From: Geodermatophilaceae bacterium URHA0031
GTDB taxonomy: Bacteria; Actinomycetota; Actinomycetes; Mycobacteriales; Geodermatophilaceae
Direction: 5' to 3'
Assembly (NCBI GenBank): GCA_000620205.1
Contig: JHVP01000001.1
Location: 620,001-684,000 of the forward strand
Length of the DNA: 64,000 nucleotides
The notes under the pieces were generated by a model that was given only the letters and a program-made list of their open reading frames with translations, had not been told where the DNA came from and did not search any database. Shown piece after piece: positions 58,713 through 64,000 of this stretch; the first letter of the stretch is position 1, and every line of letters starts with the position of its first letter. A program made the position numbers and the translations under genes.

Positions 58713-58901
58713 TCAGGTCGTCGAGAGCGAGTCCCGCCACGCGATCCCGCGGTTCTCTGCGGCGACGGCGTCCATCACGTCCATCACCGGCTCGACGGTG
58801 AAGGAGAAGGCAGCGAACACGGACAGGACCCGCTTGTGCGGGGCCTCGTACTCCGCGGCCGAGCCGGTGGGCCGCTCACGCCAGGTCACGAGGTACTTCA
58901 T
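58713..58901 (-). CDS. Short DUF3303-like protein, possibly internally deleted
   Basis: This 62-residue protein begins with MKYLVTWRERPTGSAAEYEA, like DUF3303-type proteins, and ends with TVEPVMDVMDAVAAENRGIA, like their C-terminus, but full-length members are about 90-105 residues. The join at VFAAFSF suggests loss of about 35 middle residues in frame. It may be non-functional or a minimal variant. Confidence 0.6.
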   Translation of the reverse strand: MKYLVTWRERPTGSAAEYEAPHKRVLSVFAAFSFTVEPVMDVMDAVAAENRGIAWRDSLSTT

Positions 58902-59151
58902 CGACTCATCACCTCACCCGATGTCGGCTGCACGAACTGTTCCGCCGGCCGATCCGGCCCACATGCAGGCTGCTGCGGAACGCCGAACGCCGCCCCGGAC
59001 GGCTCGCACGTCCCTCACCCTCCGCTGTCCCAGCCACCCGACGCGGATCGGTCAGCACTGGCTCACCGTCCGCGGACGACGACGCTTCTTTACGCTCGGA
59101 TCAGGTCCGTCGACGCCCGCTCGGGGCCGGCGCACCGCCGAGGGGACGCGC

Positions 59152-59667
59152 ATGTCATCGATCCGCCCACCCCTGTTGCTGCTGGACGTCGACGGGGTGC
59201 TCAACGCCATGCGCTGGGAGCTGCCGCCGGGCTGGCGACAGGGCAGGTTCAACGGTTACGTGCTGTCCTGGGACCCCACCGTGATCGCCCGGCTGCGCGC
59301 GCTGCACGAGTCCGGCCGGGTGGAGATCCAGTGGCTGACCACCTGGGCGGAGAACGCCGACCTGCTGCTCGCCGAGCCGCTGGGCCTGCCCCGCGGACTG
59401 CGCGAACGCTCCGGCGGACGGGCCAAGCCCACCGGGTTCATGGGGCAGCTCGGCGGTCAGTCCGGCTGGTGGAAGCTCGACGCCGCGCAGGAGGTGGCCG
59501 CGGAGGAGCCCGGCCGGCGGATCGTCTGGATCGACGACGACCTGGCCGAGCAGGCCGCGGAGACCGGCGACTGGCTCGCCGCGAACCCGCACGTCCTCGT
59601 CGTCGCCCCGGACCTGTTCACCGGACTGACCCACGAGCAACTGGACGCCATCGAAGCGTGGCTGTAG
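59152..59667 (+). CDS. HAD-superfamily protein
   Basis: This 171-residue protein has the HAD motif I LLLLDVDGVLNAM with D12 and D14, motif II in IQWLTTWAENA (Thr) and motif IV IVWIDDDLAEQ. It resembles the HAD domain named for Swiss Army Knife RNA-repair proteins, and stand-alone copies are common in actinobacteria. The ATG at 59152 gives the canonical N-terminus. It may be a small-molecule or nucleic-acid-end phosphatase. Confidence 0.85.
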   Translation: MSSIRPPLLLLDVDGVLNAMRWELPPGWRQGRFNGYVLSWDPTVIARLRALHESGRVEIQWLTTWAENADLLLAEPLGLPRGLRERSGGRAKPTGFMGQLGGQSGWWKLDAAQEVAAEEPGRRIVWIDDDLAEQAAETGDWLAANPHVLVVAPDLFTGLTHEQLDAIEAWL

Positions 59668-59707
59668 TGGAGTGCCAGCGCTCGGAAAACGATGCGCTGA
59701 CACTCCA
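59668..59707. terminator. Bidirectional terminator between HAD and glucosidase genes
   Basis: TGGAGTGCCAGCGC (59668-59681) pairs with GCGCTGACACTCCA (59694-59707) with one mismatch. The AT-containing loop CGGAAAACGAT is distinctive. It begins right after the HAD stop codon and ends 3 bp before the convergent glucosidase stop. Confidence 0.85.
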
Positions 59708-59710
59708 CCG

Positions 59711-62437
59711 TCAGACCCAGCGGGGGTCGGGTGGGAGCCGGGGGTTGAGCAGGTGGGCGACCAGCGCCGTCCAGCCGGTCTGGTGGGTGGCGCCCAGCCC
59801 CTCACCGGTGTCACCGTCGAAGAACTCGCTGAACGTCGGGTGCTCCCGCCACAGCGGTGAGTCGCTGGACTCGATCCGGTCGCCGTCGGCCGGCCGCTTG
59901 CCGTCCACCGGCCGGAACAGCGCCGTCAGCGAGTTGTCGATCAGGTCCGCGGCGTCCACCAGCGTGCAGCGGTTCCCCGACCCGGTCGGCAGCTCGATGG
60001 TGAACGAGTCGCCGTAGTGCCGGCCCAGCGTGCGCAGCTTGTCCGCGAGCAGCACGTTGACCGGGAACCACACCGGCCCGCGCCAGTTGGAGTTGCCGCC
60101 GAACAGCCCGGTGCGCGACTCCCCCGGCTCGTACTCGATCGAGACGTCGCGCCCGCCGACGTGCGCGAACACCTGCCCGGTCGACTTGGACAGCGACCGG
60201 ATGCCGAACGGGGACAAGAACTCCTCGCCGTCGAACATCCGCGTGAGGATGCGCTTCAGCCGCTTCTTGTCCACCAGGGAGAGCAGCATCTTGCGGCCCT
60301 CGGGCGCCCGGCGGGTGGTCAGCGGGCCCATCAGCTCCGGCCGCCGCTTCTGCAGCCAGCGCACCCGGTCGGCGACGTCGGGCAGCCGCTCCTGCACCCA
60401 CGCCGGGATCTCGGTGACACCGAGGATGGGCAGCAGGCCGACCATCGAGCGCACCCGGAGCGGCTCCGGCGACCCGTCCGGTGCGACCAGGACGTCGTAG
60501 AAGAAGCCGTCGTCCTCGTCCCAGAGCGACACCTCGTGCGAGCCGAAGGCGTTCATCGCCTCGGCGATGGAGAGGAAGTGCTCGAAGAACTTGGTGACGG
60601 TGCCGTCCCACGCCACGTCGAACCGGGACAGCTCGAGGGCGATCTTGAGCATCTGCTGGCAGTAGAACGCCATCCAGCTGGTCGCATCCGACTGCTCCAG
60701 CCGGTAGCCCGGCGGCAGCGGTGCGGACCGGTCGAACAGCGCGATGTTGTCCATCCCGAGGAAGCCGCCCTCGAAAACGTTCGAGCCGTCGGCGTCCTTG
60801 CGGTTGACCCACCAGGAGAAGTTCATCAGCAGCTTGGTGAACACCCGGATGAGGAACTGCTGGTCGCGGTAGCCGTCGATCCGGTACACGTGCCAGGCGG
60901 CCCAGGCGTGCACCGGCGGGTTGACGTCGCCGAACGCCCACTCGTAGGCCGGCAGCTGGCCGTTGGGGTGCATCGCCCACTCGCGGCACATCAGCACGAG
61001 CTGTTCCTTGGCGAAGTCGGGGTCGACGTGCGCCAGCGGGATGGTGTGGAAGGCGGTGTCCCACGCGGCGAACCACGGGTACTCCCACTCGTCGGGCATC
61101 GAGATGACGTCGGCGAGGGCGAGGTGCCGCCAGCCGGTGTTCCGCCGGCCGCGGTGGCGGCGCGCCTCGGGCGCCGGGGCCTCGGGGTCGCCGTCCAGCC
61201 ACCGGGCGACGTCGAAGCGGTACAGCTGCTTGGTCCAGAGCAGCCCGGCGTAGGCGCGCCGGGCCACGTGCCGGTCCTCGTCGGAGAGCCCGGGGTGGAT
61301 GACGCCGGCGTAGAAGTCGTCGGCCTCGGTCTTGCGCAGGCCGAGGACCTCGTCGAACTCCGCACCGAACATCTGCTGGTCGGAGTCCTGCTGGCGCAGC
61401 CGCAGCTTCACGGTGACGGTCTCGCCGGGCTCGACGGCGTCCCACTCGTACCAGAACGCGGCCTTGGTGCCGGTCACGTCGGGGTTGACCGCGGACTTGT
61501 CCTCGTGGACGACGCGGCGGTTGATGCCGTCCTTGGGGTACTCGGTGCTGTTGCGCTCGGCGCCGAAGAGGGCGACGGCGTTGGTCTCGTTGTCGCAGGC
61601 CAGCACCTCGGGCGCACCGTCGGCGGCGAGCACCCAGCGGCCGAGGTAGCCGTGCTCGGCGACGACGGTGGGGACATCGGCGTCCGGGGTGAAGGTGAGC
61701 GTGGGCTTCCGGTCGTCCAGGCCCCAGGACCACGTGTTGCGGAACCAGACCTGCGGAAGCAGGTGCAGCGGCGCCGCATCGGGGCCGTGGTTGGTGGCGG
61801 TGACGGTGATGCAGACGTCGTCCGGGCCGGCCTTGGCGTAGGTCATCTGGACGTCGAAGAACCGGTCCTCGTCCAGGACCCCGGTGTCGCTGAGCTCGTA
61901 CTCGCGCTCCAGCCGGGACCGCTTGGCGTTCTCCTCGCGCAGCTGCGCGTAGGGGTACTCGGCCTGCGGGTAGCGGTAGAGCCACTGCATCCAGGAGTGC
62001 GTCGGCGTGCCGTCGACGGCCCACCAGTGCTCCTTGGCGTCCTCGCCGTGGTTGCCCTCGCCGTTGGTCAGGCCGAACAGCCGCTCCTTGAGGACCGGGT
62101 CCTTGCCGTTCCACATCGCCACGGAGAAGTTGAGGAAGCCGTAGCGGTCGCAGATGCCGCCCAGGCCGTCCTCGCCCCAGCGGTAGGTGCGGGCGACGGC
62201 GTGGTCGAACGGGAAGGACGCCCAGGCGTCGCCGTCGGCGGAGTAGTCCTCGCGGACGGTCCCCCACTGCCGGCCGGCGAGGTACGGGCCCCACGTGCGC
62301 CAGGGGGCGCCCATGTCGCCGGACTCGGCCAGCCGGGCGTGCTCGGCACTGCGGGGTGCGATGGTGTCCTGAGGACCGGGCGGTGGGGTGACGCCGGGAG
62401 CGGAGGCGCCGGGCACTGCGGAAGACACGACTTCCAC
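59711..62437 (-). CDS. GH63-type glucosidase (MGH1-like fold)
   Basis: This 908-residue glycoside hydrolase has an (alpha/alpha)6 barrel with conserved segments WGTVREDYSADGDAWASFPF, PDEWEYPWFAAWDTAFHTIP (Asp as candidate general acid), WAFGDVNPPVHAWAAW and NSNWRGPVWFPVNVLL. It matches the large bacterial relatives of processing alpha-glucosidase I. No signal peptide is visible, so it probably acts on cytosolic oligosaccharides or glycogen/trehalose-derived sugars (inference). The GTG at 62437 is one of two nearby starts (62428 is the other). Length is normal for this subgroup. Confidence 0.9.
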   Translation of the reverse strand: MEVVSSAVPGASAPGVTPPPGPQDTIAPRSAEHARLAESGDMGAPWRTWGPYLAGRQWGTVREDYSADGDAWASFPFDHAVARTYRWGEDGLGGICDRYGFLNFSVAMWNGKDPVLKERLFGLTNGEGNHGEDAKEHWWAVDGTPTHSWMQWLYRYPQAEYPYAQLREENAKRSRLEREYELSDTGVLDEDRFFDVQMTYAKAGPDDVCITVTATNHGPDAAPLHLLPQVWFRNTWSWGLDDRKPTLTFTPDADVPTVVAEHGYLGRWVLAADGAPEVLACDNETNAVALFGAERNSTEYPKDGINRRVVHEDKSAVNPDVTGTKAAFWYEWDAVEPGETVTVKLRLRQQDSDQQMFGAEFDEVLGLRKTEADDFYAGVIHPGLSDEDRHVARRAYAGLLWTKQLYRFDVARWLDGDPEAPAPEARRHRGRRNTGWRHLALADVISMPDEWEYPWFAAWDTAFHTIPLAHVDPDFAKEQLVLMCREWAMHPNGQLPAYEWAFGDVNPPVHAWAAWHVYRIDGYRDQQFLIRVFTKLLMNFSWWVNRKDADGSNVFEGGFLGMDNIALFDRSAPLPPGYRLEQSDATSWMAFYCQQMLKIALELSRFDVAWDGTVTKFFEHFLSIAEAMNAFGSHEVSLWDEDDGFFYDVLVAPDGSPEPLRVRSMVGLLPILGVTEIPAWVQERLPDVADRVRWLQKRRPELMGPLTTRRAPEGRKMLLSLVDKKRLKRILTRMFDGEEFLSPFGIRSLSKSTGQVFAHVGGRDVSIEYEPGESRTGLFGGNSNWRGPVWFPVNVLLADKLRTLGRHYGDSFTIELPTGSGNRCTLVDAADLIDNSLTALFRPVDGKRPADGDRIESSDSPLWREHPTFSEFFDGDTGEGLGATHQTGWTALVAHLLNPRLPPDPRWV

Positions 62438-62543
62438 AGTGCCACGGTCTGCGAGTCCAACTGGTTACACCGGTGGACAGACCTCGTCACATTCGTCGAC
62501 CCCCGTTGTCAGGTCTTCGACGCGATCGGGGCGCAGCCGCAGG

Positions 62544-64000
62544 TCAGACCGGCAGGTCGAGCCGGTCGGCCAGTTCCCGCTTGACCACCTTGCCGGTGGC
62601 GGTCAGCGGCAGGCTCTCCACCACGCGCACCTCTGGCACCTTGTACGGCGCCATGTTGTCCCGGCACCAGGCGACGACGTCCTCGGCCGAGTCGGTCGCG
62701 CCGGGGGTCAGCATCACGAAGGCGACCGCCCGCTCGCCGGTCTTCGGGTCCGGGACGCCGAGCACCCCCGTGCCGGCGATTCGCGGGTGCCGGCCCAGCA
62801 GGAACTCCACCTCGGTCGGGAAGACGCTCATCCCGTTGACCTTGAGCATCTCCTTGCGCCGGCCCAGGTAGCTCAGGCACCCGTGCTCGTCGAGCTGGCC
62901 GCTGTCGCCGGTGAGCAGCCAGCCGCCCTGCAGCACGTCGGCGGTGGCGTCGGGCCGGCCCCAGTAGCAGGTGAGCAGGGACGGCGACCGCACCGCGATC
63001 TCGCCCTCCTCCCCCACCGGCAGCAGGTCGCCGGTGTCCCGGTCGACGATGACGACGTCGGTGCCGGGCACCGGCAGGCCGCAGAAGATCGGCCGCCCGG
63101 CGAGGTCCCGGTCGGCCAGCCCGCCGGTGAACGTGTCCATCGTGTGCGTCTCGGTCATCCCGAACGCCGCCTCGCGCAGCACCCCGGGCGAGCCGGTGAC
63201 CTGCGTGAACCGCTCGCGCAGCGCCGCGTCGAGCTTGGTGACGAACGAGACGGCCAGTGGGACCCGCAGCGACGACAGGTCGCGCCCCTCGGCCTCTGCC
63301 CGGTCCAGCAGCGGGATCCAGGAGTCCACCGGCGCGACCAGCGTGGTGACCCGGTGCTGCTCGATGAGGTCGAGCGCCTCGGCGACGTCCCAGCGGGGCA
63401 TCAGCACGCAGGTCGACCCGTTCACCAGCGGCAGCAGCAGCGCGGCGTCCTCGCCGGCGATCCAGAAGATAGGCAGGAACACCAGCGAGACGTCGTCGGC
63501 CGGGGTGCCCATCGCGGTCAGCGAGCTGGCGGCGGTGTAGAGCATGTGCCGCTGGGTGTGCTCGCACCCCTTGGGCAGCCCCGTCGTCCCGCCGGTGTAG
63601 TTCAGCGCGGCGAGTGCGTCGAGGTCGCCGTCCCCGGTCGGCGTCTCCAGGTCGTCCCGCCCGACGACGTCGGCGATCGCCGCCTCGTCGAGCACGGTGC
63701 GGACGGCGTCGGTGCGCCCGGAGTCGAAGGCGTCCCGGAGGGCGGCGGCGACGAAGGCGAGCTCCGCGCCGGTGTCGGTGAGCTCGTAGCGCACCTCCTC
63801 GCCGCGGAACATCGGGTTGACCGGCACGTGCACCGCGCCGGCCTTGAGCACGGCGTGAAAGGCCAGCACGAACTCCAGGCTGTTGCCCATGAAGACGGCG
63901 ACCCGGTCGCCGGGGCGCACCCCGTCGGCGATCAGCTGCGCGGCCAGCCGGTCGCTCTGCCGGTCGAGCTCGGCGTAGCTGAGCGTCCGGTCGCCGAGGA
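62544..64000 (-). CDS. AMP-binding acyl-CoA synthetase (3' part)
   Basis: At least 485 residues of an ANL-superfamily ligase; the 5' end lies beyond the right edge, since the frame is open to position 64000. Motifs present: LNYTGGTTGLPKGCEHT (P-loop), AAFGMTETHTMDTF, GGWLLTGDSG, YLGRRKEMLKVNGMSVFP (hinge and CoA tunnel) and the catalytic lysine in LPLTATGKVVKREL. It activates a carboxylic acid as acyl-AMP and transfers it to CoA. Substrate unknown. It is divergent in position from nothing visible and is 106 bp upstream of the glucosidase gene on the same strand. Confidence 0.93.
   Translation of the reverse strand, partial: LGDRTLSYAELDRQSDRLAAQLIADGVRPGDRVAVFMGNSLEFVLAFHAVLKAGAVHVPVNPMFRGEEVRYELTDTGAELAFVAAALRDAFDSGRTDAVRTVLDEAAIADVVGRDDLETPTGDGDLDALAALNYTGGTTGLPKGCEHTQRHMLYTAASSLTAMGTPADDVSLVFLPIFWIAGEDAALLLPLVNGSTCVLMPRWDVAEALDLIEQHRVTTLVAPVDSWIPLLDRAEAEGRDLSSLRVPLAVSFVTKLDAALRERFTQVTGSPGVLREAAFGMTETHTMDTFTGGLADRDLAGRPIFCGLPVPGTDVVIVDRDTGDLLPVGEEGEIAVRSPSLLTCYWGRPDATADVLQGGWLLTGDSGQLDEHGCLSYLGRRKEMLKVNGMSVFPTEVEFLLGRHPRIAGTGVLGVPDPKTGERAVAFVMLTPGATDSAEDVVAWCRDNMAPYKVPEVRVVESLPLTATGKVVKRELADRLDLPV

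Noticed and set aside
58902..59151. Possible gene upstream of the HAD gene in the same open frame.
   Set aside because: The extended frame has low-complexity residues, and the conserved HAD N-terminus begins at the ATG at 59152.

Overview
The window is very GC-rich (roughly 73% by eye), tightly packed DNA with frequent GTG/TTG starts, 4-bp ATGA/GTGA overlaps and short intergenic hairpins. It looks like a chromosomal segment of a high-GC actinobacterium. An F420-dependent LLM oxidoreductase, a 13E12/DUF222 HNH gene, a c-di-AMP (ydaO-type) riboswitch in front of an NlpC/P60 gene and a fused response regulator/thioredoxin-reductase-like gene suggest Geodermatophilaceae or close relatives (inference from gene content; no marker gene is present). 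I found no rRNA, tRNA, CRISPR array, insertion sequence or phage genes. Both ends of the window cut through genes.

Layout. 1-7034: a Dpp/Opp-type peptide ABC importer (minus strand) transcribed divergently from an AspA/AstE-type deacylase and a metal-dependent amidohydrolase. 7270-10657: a three-gene overlapping operon encoding a receiver domain fused to a thioredoxin-reductase-like flavoprotein, a cytosolic cyclic-nucleotide-binding-fold histidine kinase and a small UBP-type zinc finger. 10721-14717: an ABC exporter with its own sensor kinase and NarL-type regulator. 14883-21517: a LarA homologue, a thioesterase, a ferritin-like/TetR divergent pair, a PRC-barrel/DUF2382 stress-type protein and small proteins. 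21637-27192: a giant DUF4011/superfamily I helicase/DUF3320 protein, possibly a single-gene phage defence factor. 27209-31242: an HD protein, an F420 oxidoreductase, a NUDIX hydrolase, RtcB and a DUF4234 membrane protein.

31375-37600 is a catabolic island: GntR regulator, hydantoinase subunits A and B, a cysteine amidohydrolase and a divergent isocitrate-lyase/PEP-mutase enzyme, with two matching operator-like palindromes. The enzyme set fits ATP-dependent N-methylhydantoin breakdown to N-carbamoylsarcosine and sarcosine. FmdB and formamidase (39521-41069) add another ammonia-releasing amidase.

41198-64000 is a mosaic of single genes and divergent pairs: a zinc-ribbon protein of unknown role, a DUF3048 lipoprotein, a DUF5925 AAA ATPase, hydrolases, a LexA-boxed HNH gene, a MerR regulator with its own operator, the riboswitch-controlled NlpC/P60 hydrolase, a Baeyer-Villiger monooxygenase divergent from an esterase-like hydrolase, an EEP nuclease, a HAD protein, a large GH63-type glucosidase and the 3' part of an acyl-CoA synthetase.

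Several families of short palindromic elements sit between genes. One of them also occurs as an in-frame tandem repeat inside the DUF4011 helicase gene.
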